Of a DNA stretch of 64,000 bases, positions 11,440 through 23,470 are shown one piece after another. Under the pieces are notes generated by a model. That model searched no databases. It was not told the DNA's origin and saw nothing but the letters and a program-made list of their open reading frames with translations. Both the position numbers and the translations under genes were made by a program. Within the stretch, counting starts at the first letter, position 1; the number at the start of each line of letters is the position of its first letter. The stretch spans positions 248,001-312,000 of the forward strand of contig JADNRX010000022.1 of the NCBI GenBank assembly GCA_015501595.1, written 5' to 3'. The stretch is from Hymenopellis radicata. Its lineage: Eukaryota > Basidiomycota > Agaricomycetes > Agaricales > Physalacriaceae.

Positions 11440-13087
11440 TCATCGGGATGCCCTCTCGTTGTGGACGTCTTGGGGCAGCCTGACCTCTGGCTCTATAATC
11501 ACAGATGACCGTACGCCGGTGCCGACACCGCGTTCCACTTCTTGGATCTCATCTTCGTTTTCCACCGCGACCTGAAGGATCCGTCAATGCCTGAACTCTG
11601 AGTTGCGAGACAAAATGTAATGCACACCTGAAGCTCGTGAACCTCCGATATGGGACGCGTCACTCCCTGGGTCATAACCCTCAATATAGATTCCGGATGC
11701 TGGAGTTTATAGGAACAGATCGACTCCTCGAATTGCGAGGGAGGCCCGAGCGAGCCAAAATAGACCTTCGACGGCGTTTGAAAGGGGAAGTCATACATGC
11801 TGTTGCAGATGCTACTGGAGAATTCTGTCCCGCCAGACTTTTGCGAGGTCACTACTGGCCGGTCCGAGGAAGCATTGGCGGCTGAGATGTCAAGATCGAT
11901 AGTTTGTCGTACTAACTCCTGCTCCGACGTGGGGACCTGCGCTCTAACGTCGGAAGACAGGGTGACCCAAAGAATCGCCAGGCCGTTGAAAACGACCTGG
12001 CGAGGCGATCAGTATTGGCGCAGAATAAGATGGGGAGGAATATCATACGTCTGAGGCACAGCTTAAGAGGCAGACCCAGCCTAGTTGATGTCCTTTCATG
12101 AGGGTGAGGACGATTATGTTGGCCGTAGACGTTGTCAGCGCCACACAGGCAGCACTATACAGGGACGAGGGGTCAATGACTGGTAATCGAAGAACGTCGG
12201 GTAGACGCACATTAGAGTCCGGAGAGCGACATTTCTGATCTGGGGGGTCATGTTGCGACGAATGAGGGGATAAAGGAAGAGACTTGTGAGGAAGACATTG
12301 ACGAACCTATTAAATAATAGTAGTCAGTCATTTTGTGCGCAGAGGAACTGTTAGACCTACGCGTCATACGTCAACAATATGATACTGGCGTAGCGCTTTA
12401 CTCCAATGATACAGGCTTGATCGTGCTCCCGCAAGAAGGTGACCCTGCCTGAAGACTAATTAGATTCGGTTCAACCGTGCATTAGAACTTACCGATTATC
12501 ATGGAACAGACGACTGCAACGTACGCTCCCACTACGGTAGCAGCTATCATGTAGATTTTCGAGTGTCGTCGCTTTGAGCTAGCTGTCGGAGACCAAACGA
12601 CATGAACCTTTTCGACTGAACGAGGTGAGACTGGTGCGCGCGAGTGGCAACACGGATGGACTCACTCAGGAAGCAGTATATCAATAATTTTGATGTGCCG
12701 TAGAAGAAGAGGCAGATATAGATTCCAAATGCACAAGTCGTGGCGTTCGTTGACAATCCAACGCCGAACGTGACGATGCCGCCTGTTAAGGAGCGGTCAA
12801 CGCACAGGACAATGAAAATTCGCAAGAACGTACTGGAGAACAAGAACGCCCATGAATCCAAGAAGATGAGCAGGATGCATAAACGAGCCCATGTAGTCTG
12901 TTTCAATGTGTTCCACGACAACACCTCTTCCGATGCGAGCCGTCCTGATACACAATGCGAAATAACGGATATCCCTGTAATCGTGCGCATGAGATCGCGT
13001 GAGGTGACCGTCAAAAATAATACCTGCGAAGTAAATGAATGCACTCAGAACTTGCATCCCGGGGGATGGAAAAATTAGCGCAGGCAT
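11440..13087 (-). CDS. Seven-helix-type membrane protein, paralog 2
   Basis: Intact paralog of the gene at 337-1970. Nine exons: 13024-13087, 12834-12974, 12666-12782, 12493-12615, 12361-12448, 12211-12306, 12049-12154, 11628-11996, 11440-11571. They total 1236 nt, encoding 411 aa without an internal stop. Exon lengths match paralogs 1 and 3 exactly except for in-frame differences in the last two exons, which is strong evidence for the model. Differences include GIVTFGVGLSTNATTCAFGI in helix 2 and a tail lacking part of the paralog 1 acidic region. The intron at 12783-12833 is 51 bp against 49 bp in copy 1, as expected for non-coding drift. Family identity and topology are as for paralog 1; function is unknown. 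Confidence 0.75.
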
Positions 13088-13144
13088 TGTAAGGCGAGAA
13101 GAGTCTGGACGTTCATGGTGAAGACAATGTGAGTCAAGGATCAG

Positions 13145-13151
13145 CTTTATA
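13145..13151 (-). promoter_or_regulatory. TATA box of paralog 2
   Basis: TATAAAG on the minus strand 58 bp upstream of the start codon, conserved in position among the four copies. Confidence 0.6.
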
Positions 13152-13436
13152 AGGGAGACCTTGCACTCGTGTTCAGGAGACTCATGAATTGACTTTGGGA
13201 AATCAGGAGACCTCTGAGCAAAGGGACCCAGCGGAAGGAGGCATTCAGTCGAATTGGAGACTCAGACACAAATTAATGGCTGACCCATGTCTGTGGAGAG
13301 AACTCCAAATCGGGAGTTAGCTGCCGACGACGCCGAACAGTAGTTCGTTCCCACACGGTGTTTTTGGGCTCACCGTCGACAACCACAAGGTCACCGCACA
13401 TCGCGTCAACGTCGTCTCGCCCGCGTGCTCTGTTCA

Positions 13437-16325
13437 ATGTCCGGTCACGGGGGTGCCAAATTGAATGCTGGCCGGCCTTCCAACGCGACGAAAATGGGAA
13501 ATAAGAAGGACAAGAGCATTTCCAGCATGCAGCAACTGGTGTCGACGCGCATATGGCTGAGGGCAGTGGTCGGAAAGACAAGGAGAAGGGAAAGGGAAAG
13601 GAGAAGGTTCCTAGTCTTCCAGCTGCAGGGAGTTTGTGATTATCCATTGATTTATGTTAGTACTTATTCTTGTCACCCTAAGTTGCTCTCAATGCACCTC
13701 AGCGCGGCGGATTTGGCTCAGATTTGCATGGTAAGTCTTGAATCTTTGATGCAATTTCTTCTGTAATCCCAATTGACTGGCTTTAGATCCCGGGTCATGT
13801 AATCCTTCATCTGTGTCCGCGCCGACGACGTCAACATCACCACCATTGTCAGTTCAGCAGTCTGCCGCCGACGATTTTGATATGGAGTTTGGCATTGAAG
13901 AATACTCTGAAGCTGATTGGGAGGAGGCATCGACTGTCCGCGCCGCATCGACCCAGCTTCAAGACACGTTTACCGCTACATCCTCTACTTCTGAAAATGA
14001 TAATCTCTCTTCACTCCCAACTTCCGTCCCCGTACTATCCACCACAAACTCTTTTTCATCTCTATCGAATGCGCAGCTTGAAGCCCTTCAGCGCAAATAT
14101 CGTCATGTTCAAGAAATGGACAAATCCTGGAACGGTCGGCCGTCCGTGATAGAAGACAGCCTCTTCGACGATGACAACGACGACGATGATAGTAACGATG
14201 ATGGCGACGGTGCAGAGGAAGCTCTCGAGAGCGAGTCAAACAGGGACCAACCAAATTTCGGTGTCCTCCAAACCTACTTGGAGAACGAACTGCAGCAGAT
14301 ACAGGATGAGATCCGAGAGATGACAATGCCGAAGAATTACCTCGATGGCACATTCTGGCGCCGAGCTCCAAATCCAATCTTCGTGTTTCACTCGACTCTT
14401 CGAAAGAGTAGAACGCCAGACGCATCGCCGTACTATTTGATTCACATCTTCGTCTGGATTCCATATGCCTTGCCTGGTGCACCGGACGGCTTTCGTTGTG
14501 AATGTGGTGCTCATATAAGCAAAAATGGTACGGTGTCATTGCTCAAATGGTCTAACCAGTCGAGATAATCTATCAGGGAATAGGTTAAAATGACAGTCCC
14601 ATTGCACGACGAGTAAGGGGAGAACACAAACCCTACTTTCTTTTGACCACTCGATTTCTATGCGACAAGCGCCGTAAGAACGATGCGGGGTGCGGTCGAA
14701 ATTACCAAGGTACCGATGCCTGGATTATGGTTCAACTTCCCCGTCACTTGCAGCATGAATTTCCAGGTATGTACGGAGAGTAGTATAATGTCTATCGTCG
14801 ATGCTAACCTTTCAGCAGCATATCTAAGTGCTCGAGGAGGTATTGATAAGTTGCTTCTTGCTGTTATGCGAACACTATTCGCGACTCGGTTTGGACCGCA
14901 ACCGTGCTCTGAACTTTTAAATGAGATGCAACATCTCCGTCACGCTAATTCCGATGTTTCGTACCTCTCAGCCTACGCATTCTTTCAAGACAAGTATGTT
15001 GCCTTGAGCTTGGCCAGCTGGCACATCTATTGGACTTCCTTCACTTGTCGGGTCTGTCCTGCGCCGTAACCTGAAGACCAACGATATTGTTCGCCTCTCT
15101 CGTTGGTCTGCCGATCAGCTGTCCGAAGAGCAAAAGACCTATGCCGCACTTGATGCCTATGCATCTTTACAGCTCTGGCAGATACTTTCAGCAAAACAAT
15201 CTGTCGGACAGCCACTGCAGTCAATCATTGGTGGCGAATATGTTCACTTATCTTCGGGAAGGACACATGTTGCCGAGGCACGCGTTTCAACAACTCAAGG
15301 GCCTTTCACACTCTCGCAAGGACGATGAGTCTCACCAGTCTAGTACGGACGAGTCGGACCGTGTTTTGAAGCTCAACAAGTCTCGAGTAGTGCTTCGTGT
15401 GGAGAAGATCCTTGTCCCCGGATTCATCGTGCCTTTGCATTCTGCAACTCTAGCAGAACTCGAACAACAACATTCCCTTCCATTTGACATCATGGTCCAT
15501 CGACGTTCCGTACATACTCGTGCTCCCATTCCCGCTCAGACTTTCAATCAGGCTGAGCCTTCGTCGCCAGATACATCAACTCCTTTCACACCTGCTGATC
15601 TCAGTAATGCTGAGATAGACCTAATCGCGGCATCGGGGTTTGGGCGACAGGATGCTGAAGATGAACTTTCCAAAGATGAGGTGGAAGATGAGGCGGAAGA
15701 GATTGATCATGATTCGCGCGAGAGATCTTGCACTGCCGAGTCCAGCTCTGATGAACAACCAACAAAGCAGGATACTCCAACTACCCTCCTCACATGCCTC
15801 TTCGACGATATTTTCCACGTAGAGGATCACCTGCTTCGTTTACTTCCCAAGAAGCACTCCGCATTCGAAAAAATTTGGTCGTCAGTTCTCTAAGGCTCTT
15901 TGGATACTCCACAGAAGTGATGAGAGCACCTCGAGTTCGTGCTCCCCCTAAAAGTAAGTTTCTATTTTTATCCTTGCACGCGCTCCAACTGAGGACGTCT
16001 CCACAGGGCGCGCACCACCTCGAAGAAGAAGAAGAAGAGGGAAGACAACGCGGGAGGGCATGTCCTCCACCCGTCTTCTAGAACCGACGAAGAGGGAATC
16101 CCACAGCCAAGGAGGGTGTCTCCCCGGTTTGGAGAGTGACATCCTCTGGTGCGCGTCTTTCTCAGAGCATGTCTTCCTGGAAGTGTCTCCCCCGAGGATG
16201 CATCTCCGCCCAAGGGAGGAGTGTATCTGAAGAGGTGTCGCCGCCTCATACCGTGGGCGAGGAGACGCGCGCGCTTGAGGGAGACTCTCGGAGAGACGGT
16301 TGGAGGATGAATGATGGGCACGTAT
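13437..16325 (+). pseudogene. Transposon-type gene with RNase D-like exonuclease segment, decayed
   Basis: Relic of a large Agaricomycete transposon-associated family that joins an N-terminal basic region, a zinc-finger-like recruitment region and a DEDD 3'-5' exonuclease. Seen in order: a Gly/Arg-rich start (13437, GGAKLNAGRPSNATKMGNKK); an acidic serine-rich region (13813-14280); DGTFWRRAPNPIFVFHS (about 14347); GGIDKLLLAVMRTLF (about 14840); and an exonuclease III-like motif, EEQKTYAALDAYASLQLWQ (about 15128), whose Tyr and Asp match the DEDDy class. The exonuclease I and II motifs are missing, so the middle is deleted. Near 15868 an A-run causes a frameshift: the natural continuation KFGRQFSKALWIL is out of frame. 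The 15997-16325 tail is low complexity. The family is recalled, not searched. Confidence 0.6.
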
Positions 16326-17040
16326 GAGGGGATTGATGTTTACACAGTCAGAGTGTTATTGTGACTGACAGTTTAGTGCTTTCCATAGTTCGCAGGTAGA
16401 CTGACATTACATGGGCGTGCTACTTGATGTTAGCCTGGGGACATGTAGTGTAGCAATAGTGTACTCGGTCTTTTGTCGAGGACCCGTATTGAATGCTAGT
16501 CTTGGTGAGTCGTTAGTAGGTTGTCTCATACTTGAACTGACCTTGTCCAGATTATCCCCCCGACTCGCCGTGAGCTTATACTCCAGAACCGCGTCGCCGC
16601 TTCGAGGAGCATTGACATCTTGAAGACATAACACTACTCGCGACCTGATCCCCGACTATATTAAGTTGAACACACTCTCGCGAAGGTAAGACTTGGAAGT
16701 GAAATTGGGAACGATGTAACAGAAAGGACAGGTAAAGACTCGACTTGAGAAAGTAAGAACTTCCCTCGCGCGGCCGAGTGAGTGCGCACGAAGGGAGAGC
16801 AGGCGCCGGCGGAGACAGTTGTGAGGGAGTAGGCAGTTGTAGAGGGGATGGGAAGTACTAATTAGTGGCAGTAGACTTTTGTTCGGGCCATCCCCGGTGC
16901 TCAGAAAGTCTGATCATTGTGCAGCTTCTACTACCATCACCTTCCCCAATAAGTAGCCACCCATACCACCGACATCCAACAACACAGAGGTGACTTGTTT
17001 GATGGAAGACAAGCCGATTATTGATTGAAGACTTCCCAGT
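16326..17040. other. Gene-poor interval with possible P-loop relic at its right end
   Basis: No gene supported across most of it. On the minus strand at 16858-17145 a frame reads MAPSKGSGTGKSSINN and later LLIGEGDGSRSCT, resembling the P-loop (GTGKSSFIN) and following G.GLxSCT segment of fungal AIG1-like GTPases. It lacks the first P-loop Gly and the rest of the domain, so it is at best a fragment. It overlaps the left border of duplication unit 3. Confidence 0.35.
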
Positions 17041-17575
17041 CCCGCTACCTTTTGAAGGAGCCATAGCGTTCACGCGAGTTTGTTCCTTCTGTTCTCGGCG
17101 TACCTCTTTCCTGTCGACTTGAAGCGTTCCCTCATCAGGTGGCATCTAAGCTCTTCGATCCTCGTCCATGGATGCATTCGACGAATTCGCTGCTGTGGCT
17201 CTTAAGGAGGTCCCTCGCTCTCCGGAGTTTGCATTTAGATATATAAACAATCTCGGGAGAAACACGCGTGTTCCTTTGGGTGCTATTCTTTGCCTCCTAC
17301 TTTGACTGCCATCCAAAGAGTGGCCCGAGCCAGAATTTGACCAAGTCGGAATGCATGCCTGAAGAAAACTGGCGAGGAATCCGCGCTTGAGCATAGTTCG
17401 TAACAGCGCCAGGCCATAAGAACTTCATGCACAACGAAATTGAACCTCATCACAAATGGTGACGTGTATTACATACTTGAGCGACCAGCGTCGACACAAA
17501 AAAAACATTCCTACAAATACAATCTACAATTATTTCTTATCATAAAACCCGGCATGATGCAAAGAGTTAAATACT

Positions 17576-19230
17576 TCATCGGGATGCCCTCTCGTTGTCG
17601 ACGTCTTGGGGCAGCCTGACCTCTGGCTCTATAATCACAGATGACCGTACGCTGGTGACGATAAAGCCGCGTTGCACTTCTTGGATCTCATCTTCGTTTT
17701 CCACCGCGAGCTGAAGGATCCGTCAATGCCTGAACTGTGAGTTGCGAGACAAAATGTAATGCACACCTGAACCGCGTGAACCTCCGATATGGGACGCGTC
17801 ACTCCCTGGGTCATAACCCTGAATATAGATTCCGGATTCTTATAGGAACAGATCGACTCCTCGAATTGCGAGGGAGGCCCGAGCGAGCCAAAATGGACCT
17901 TCGACGGCGTTGGAGGGAGGAAGTAATACATGCTGTTGCTGATACTACTGGAGAATGCTGTCCCGCCAGACTTTGGCGAGGCCAGACCCGACCGGTCCAA
18001 GGAAACATTGCCAGCTGAGATGTCAAGATCGATAGTTTGTCGAAAGTCCCGCTCCGTCGACGTGATGCAGCCTTGGATATTCTGCACTCTAACGTCGCCG
18101 GACCGGGTGACCCAAAAAAGCGCCAGGGCATTGAAAACGACCTGGCGAGGCGGTCAGTATTGGCGCAGAATAGGATGGGGAGGAAGATCATACGTCTGTG
18201 CCGCAGCTTCCGAGACAGACCCAGCCTAGTTGATGTCCTTTCATAATGGTGAGGACGACCATGTTGACCGTAGACGTTGTTAACGCCACACAGGCAGCAC
18301 TATACAAGGACGACGGGTCAATGACTGGGAATCGAACAACGTCGGGGAGACGCACATTAGAGTCCGGAGAGCGACATTTCTGACCAGGGGGTTCATGTTG
18401 CAACGAAGGAGCGGATAAAGGAACAGACTTGTGAGGAAGACATTGATGTACCTATTAAACAATCTTAACCGGTCATTCTGAGCGCAGAAACTGTGAGACC
18501 TACAAGTCATACGTCAACAACATGATAGTGGAGTAGCGCTTTAGTCCAATGATACAGACTTGATCGTGCTCCCGCAGGAAGGTGACCTTGCCTAACGACT
18601 AATTAGATTCGGCCGAACCGTACATTAGAACTTACCGATTATCATGGTAAGGATGACGGCAACGTACGCTCCCACTATGGTAGCAGCTGTCATGTAGATC
18701 CTCGAGTGTCGTCGCTTTGAGCCAGCTGTCGGAGACCAAACGACATGAACCTTTTCGACTGAACGAGGTGAGACTGGTGCGCGCGAGTAGCGACACGGAT
18801 GGACTCACTGAGGAAGCAGTATATCAAAAACTTTGATGTGGCGTAGAAGAAGACACAGATATAGATTGCCACTGCACAAGTCATGGCGTTCGTTGACAAT
18901 CCAACGCCGAAGGTGATGATGCCACCTGTGAAGGAGCGGTCAACACACAGGCAGATGAAAATTCGCAAGAACGCACTAGAGAACAAGAACGCCCATGAAT
19001 CCAAGAAGATGAGCAGGATACATAGACGAGGCCATGGAATCTGTTTCAATCTATTCCATGAATTCAGCTGTTCCGATGCGAGCCGTCGTGATACACAATG
19101 CGAAATAACGGATATCCCTGTAATCGTACGCATAAGATCGCGTGAGGTGACCGTCAAAAATAGTACCTGCGAAGTAAATGAATGAACTCAGAACTTGCAT
19201 CCCGGGGGATGGAAAAATTAGCGAAGGCAT
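17576..19230 (-). CDS. Seven-helix-type membrane protein, paralog 3
   Basis: Intact paralog. Exons 19167-19230, 18977-19117, 18809-18925, 18636-18758, 18504-18591, 18356-18451, 18194-18299, 17767-18141, 17576-17710 total 1245 nt, encoding 414 aa. Hallmarks are YDLYINVFLTSLFLYPLLRC (spliced between exons 5 and 6), VALTTSTVNMVVLTIMKGH and GWVCLGSCGTD. Compared with paralogs 1 and 2 it has the longest cytosolic tail. Many differences between copies are synonymous in this frame, which suggests selection to keep the protein, although no rate was calculated. Intron 18926-18976 uses GTGCGT where the others use GTACGT. Confidence 0.75.
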
Positions 19231-19292
19231 TGTAAGGCGAGAGGGAAAGAGTCTGGACGTTCATGGTGAAGACAATCTGAGTCAAGGACCAG

Positions 19293-19299
19293 CTTTATA
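19293..19299 (-). promoter_or_regulatory. TATA box of paralog 3
   Basis: TATAAAG on the minus strand, 63 bp upstream of the start codon. The extra 5 bp relative to the other copies comes from a small insertion in the leader. Confidence 0.6.
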
Positions 19300-19748
19300 A
19301 GGGACACCACTCATGAATTAAATCAGGAGACCTCTGAGCAAGCGGAAGCAGCATTCAGTCTAAGATGATGTAGGTCGTGCGCGATCTGACTGCGATCTTG
19401 CCGAAACTACCGGCAAGCTCCGAACCATCTCAATTTCAAACATCGACGACCACCACCAAACCACCACGGAGACGCGTCGTCGTCGCCGTTCACGACGAGC
19501 AGCATATCTACGACGATGCACTCCCCGTTGGCGGAATTACGACTCCGAGAGACACATTCTCGTGCCTAGGCGGGCTACCAGACGGATTCCGCGAACGTAT
19601 CCATGGAGCCAGGGTCTCTAGTGATGCCATGGACTATTAAAGTGAGAGACGCCCTGCTGCCTGTCATTCAGCCAGGCGCTTAATCACTCACAGTTTTGTT
19701 CTGTATTGGCTGGTCCAGTACATGATATTCGCTACCCTTGAAATGCGC

Positions 19749-20432
19749 CCTACCAACGCCACTTTCATCCTGCTCGCCATAGCGCTAGCCTGCCAGGCAG
19801 CTCGCTTGGAGGACCAATGTGTCCGGTACCCTCCCATCTGCGACCGGGCAGCTGTCAGGAGGTATGTCGGTTTGAAGGCGAGTAGCCAGGGTACTAACCA
19901 CAGGACTTCAGCATGACACAATAATGGCGGCTTCCGCGACTACGGGTGTTCATGGAGTTAGAACAACTAACCGTCTGGCCGAACGTCGACAGGTATTTGA
20001 TTCGGATCCACAAGAGACGTTGGCCACTGTGAGTTGCCTACTTTCTTTTGCTTGAATTACTCATTGAGCTTGCATATGTAGTCCACAGGAGCGACGTCTT
20101 CATATGTTCCACCCGCGTCTACTGTTCGTAATATCTTCAACGTTTACCATTCTTCAGCTCTCATCAATACCTCGCAGCAAGTGAGCCGACCGTTACCTTT
20201 GGTTTCCTTCCATCCGTGGTTCGGTCTCGGTTTTGAGTATCCTCCCGCCTGGCCCTCGCATGTACATGGTGGTCTACCATTCGATCCAGCCAGGAAGCGC
20301 GTCTTCGTCGAACAGCCATCATCCGTATCAGCTGCTGCCCCCGCATCTACTGTAGGCTCTTTCGTTTTGCATTCGACAAATAAGACTCATCGTCGCTTTG
20401 TAGTCCATCCGATCCATAGAAGATACTTGTAA
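19749..20432 (+). CDS. Putative small secreted protein, tentative model
   Basis: ATG 19749 opens MRPTNATFILLAIALACQAA, a plausible secretion signal, followed by RLEDQCVRYPPICDRAA. An intron with a textbook branch point (GGTACTAACCACAG, near 19890) follows, then coding sequence with SATTGVHGVRTTNRLAERRQ, a second intron (GTGAGTTGCC at about 20029 to TATGTAG), and a last exon with FHPWFGLGFEYPPAWPSHV reaching TAA at 20432. The exact donor of intron 1 is uncertain because the strongest donor does not keep frame. No family is recognised. If real it is a secreted, Ser/Thr/Pro-rich protein of about 200 aa. Confidence 0.4.
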
Positions 20433-21215
20433 GGGCCGCCCCCACACCTGCACATGTGGAGCTCGGATCCGAACGATCCCCATTGCCCCCAGGACGAAAT
20501 GGTAGTTGGGTTTTCTCTTCGAAGATTGCTGATACTCAAAGTTTATGATGCAGGCTCCTCGCATGCACGTTGAAGGAGGATATGATCTTCCGGGACCGCT
20601 GGAATGAATATTGGATGACACGAAGGTCGCTCTCGTATGTGCGTGCATGGCGTTCCCATTGTTTTACAAGCGAAGTGCTCAAGTTCACCTCTAGGATACT
20701 AAGTTTGACGAGGAGTGAGCTAAAGAAAGAGGCCCGCACGGTTACGGTTACGACTCCGACAGACATGAAATGATTGTCGCATTTCCTCTTATCTTGAAAC
20801 TGCTTAACCCTGTGTATGCATAGTTGTCCTGCGACTATTAAGATTACCTCTCGTTACGAGACAGTCAAGGCTTGGTGGTAGCTATGCCTTGTACCCTTCA
20901 GTCTCCTGTTTCTCTCTGTTGTGACCTTTTGATCATCCTTACAGGGCAGTACGCCACAGTGATTTCGACCTGGTGTCTCCAAAAATAGGTCATCGGCCCG
21001 GTACGGCGTACCTGGCAAGACCACAAAGCATAGTTTGCCACAAATGAATCAGCATGGTTTTTCGGTATTTCACGGAATTATTTTCACCCAATTGTTCCTC
21101 ACATCTCTTTTGCTTTCTCTCACACGACTTGCATTTAGAGCGGGTCGTTTAAATTCCCTGTGAGCCTCTAGTTTCTCGATATCATCTGTCTCTCAACAAT
21201 AACAGTGATTACACT
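20433..21215. other. Intergenic, nothing recognised
   Basis: Between the putative secreted protein gene and the transporter gene. Pyrimidine-rich tracts near 21100-21200 probably belong to the promoter and leader of the transporter at 21216. No repeat or RNA gene was seen. Confidence 0.5.
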
Positions 21216-23156
21216 ATGGCTTCTGCCGGGACATTGATATGGATTTCGCTGCGTCCACTCCTGCGATTGTGGGTGTAGACCTTCCACGATCATGCATCAT
21301 TTCTTACTAAAGTCGGCCTCTAGTCTCATCGCAGTTGCTGGGGGTTTCGCTATCACCAAGGCTGATATATTTCCCGCCGTGGCGGCGCGGGGTGCCGCAC
21401 AGATTGCTTTGGTACGCGACGAATAGCAGTACATCTCACCATGGGACTGACAATGACCAGAACATCACCATACCCAGCCTGATGTTTTCCAAAATCGTAC
21501 CGGCTTTTACGTCGGAGAACATAGGCGCATTAGGTGTGCAATGAGTCAACGCTGTTGAGCCTGACCCTACCCTGCGATATACCCGTGAACTCATCATGGT
21601 CCTCGTCGGGGGAATATCGTCTTCTAGGACCACTCATACTCATCTGTGTCATCTATCAGGCGCTCGGAATTGGTATTGCTTGGTTGACGAAGCAGGTGTT
21701 CTGGGTTCCGCATAGATTTCGTTATGGTATCCTTGTTGCCGGAGGATGGGCGAACTCCGGTGACATTCGTATGTGCTCACTCCATGCCGTTTTGTTATTT
21801 CGGATATTCATCGTCTGTTAAGCCATCGCTGTCATTACGAGCATTACGAGTGCCGCGCCTTTCAATGGATCGTCTGACCAGGATCTGTCCGTTGCCTATA
21901 CCTCTGTATTCCTTTTGTTCTACGTAGTAAGTTCCTTCGCTGTGCACTTTATGAAATTCCGACGCATTCTAGGTCACCTTTTTCCCTATGGGTGGTAACA
22001 AATGGATCGCGTGGGACTTCGCAGGTCCTGACGTGGAGCCTGACGAGGTTCGAGAAGCGACTCGTCAGAGACGGCGCTTCCTCCTCCGCGGTTGGCCAGC
22101 TGCACTTACTCGAAGGTGTATGGGACAGCGCGTGGAGTGCCCACAGTCCGCTGTTGAGAAGCAGGAAGACAAGGCTACCGATGTAGAAAAGGTGGTGGAG
22201 GCTGGGTCGTCGGATATACGCCAGCGTCCAAGACACGGTCGCCAAGTGTCGTTCTCTGAAGACGTATCTACAGCTGTATCAACGAGCGGGCCCAGCCCGC
22301 CGCCTACCGAAAAGCTGCACTCACCCGCGGCCACTGTTCAGTGGTCATCCTCCCAAACAGCTGCACTTCATGATCACGATACGCCTGTCTCTCGTCCACT
22401 TACGCCTATAGACGAAGTTGCGTCCGCTGAGCCCGTGCTCCTCTCACCAATGAGACAACGACGGAACGCGACTCTAGCTACAGTGAAAAGCTCGCTATGG
22501 GCTCTCTGTACGCCTCCGTCCATCAGCATCATCCTCTCCTTTCCAATCGCTCTAGTGACTCCGTTGAAGGCGCTCTTGGTCGAAGTGGATGGATATTATA
22601 TGCCCCCAGCGCCTGATGGGCAGCCTCCGTTGGCGTTTATCTATGACTTTTCAAACTTCATGGGCGCAGCGTCGGTGCCAATTGGACTGATATGCCTCGG
22701 TTCGGCGCTGGCGCGTCTCAATGTTCCTCGAAGTGAATGGCCGAATCTTCCTTTGGGGGCTATTTTGTCGTTGGCGGTTGGGAGAATGCTGCTTATGCCA
22801 GTCCTGGGAGTGGTGATCTGTGAGGGTTTAACGCGGGTTAATGTAATCGCACGAGATGACAAAGTTCTTCAATTCGTCTGCATGTGAGCGTTCCTACTCT
22901 AAATTAAGGCGGACTATTCACCTAAGCAATGAATAGATTCTTTTCATGTCTGCCGACGGCGACGACTCAGGTAACTGTTATCGTAACGCGTTTCATATAT
23001 CTCGCCAACTGACATGCTTCAAAGGTTTTCGTCACCCAGGTTTACAGTGGCACGGGAAGCGCGCAGCATTTGTCTGCATTCCTTATTCCTCAGTACATAT
23101 TGATGTTTCTCTCCATGACGGCGCTTTCGGCCTACACGCTCCAGATGCTCTTTTGA
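21216..23156 (+). CDS. Auxin efflux carrier family membrane transporter
   Basis: Member of the Mem_trans (AEC) family of fungal PIN-like carriers. Substrate unknown; family members act at the plasma membrane or ER. Eight exons (21216-21268, 21324-21411, 21461-21533, 21628-21768, 21823-21926, 21973-22883, 22937-22970, 23025-23156) sum to 1536 nt, giving 511 aa without a stop. The N-terminal half has helices with ITIPSLMFSKIVPAFTSENI and the family motif GGWANSGDIPIAVI, containing the Asn-Ser-Gly-Asp signature. A long hydrophilic central loop (about residues 175-310, Ser/Pro-rich) separates it from the C-terminal helices (LCTPPSISIILSFPIALVTP, ASVPIGLICLGSALARL, VTQVYSGTG). Architecture and length fit fungal AEC proteins. 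All splice sites are GT-AG and all phases agree. Confidence 0.92.
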
Positions 23157-23470
23157 TTCATGCCAAGAAAACAACGAGCATTCTCCTGTGCAGTCTAGAC
23201 ACATCCACGGCGTGTATCATTTAGTGCGTTATCTTCATACGTTCTCACCTACAAACATCGGTCGGGCTTGCGCCATACGTCGTCATCTCCAAGATATATC
23301 ATGCCATGATATTTATACACCATCGTATTCGTCAAGACCTTGTACACCAAAAAGGCTCGATGGCGACTAATTTGTGATATTGCATGCTTGCGATGCTTCG
23401 TCAGGTAGGGTTCCGATCAGCAAGTTCAAAAAGCACGAGAGCTTAAGTTATCACACAGGCATCGCACAAG
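23157..23470. other. Intergenic, nothing recognised
   Basis: Short convergent-free spacer between the transporter stop and the TauD relic. No motif was seen beyond AT-rich stretches that may hold the transporter poly(A) region. Confidence 0.5.

Larger units (their letters stand above)
11016..13270 (-). repeat. Duplication unit, copy 2
   Basis: Second copy. Its left border extends further than the part of copy 1 that is visible: a block around 11016-11060 (TTTTGAAGGAGCCATAGCG) is shared with 17045-17090 of copy 3. It carries the intact gene at 11440-13087. Confidence 0.9.
17045..19365 (-). repeat. Duplication unit, copy 3
   Basis: Third copy, sharing its left border block with copy 2 but carrying about 90 bp of extra sequence (near 17130-17215) between that block and the common AGATATATAAACAATCTCGG segment. 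It carries the intact gene at 17576-19230. Confidence 0.9.
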
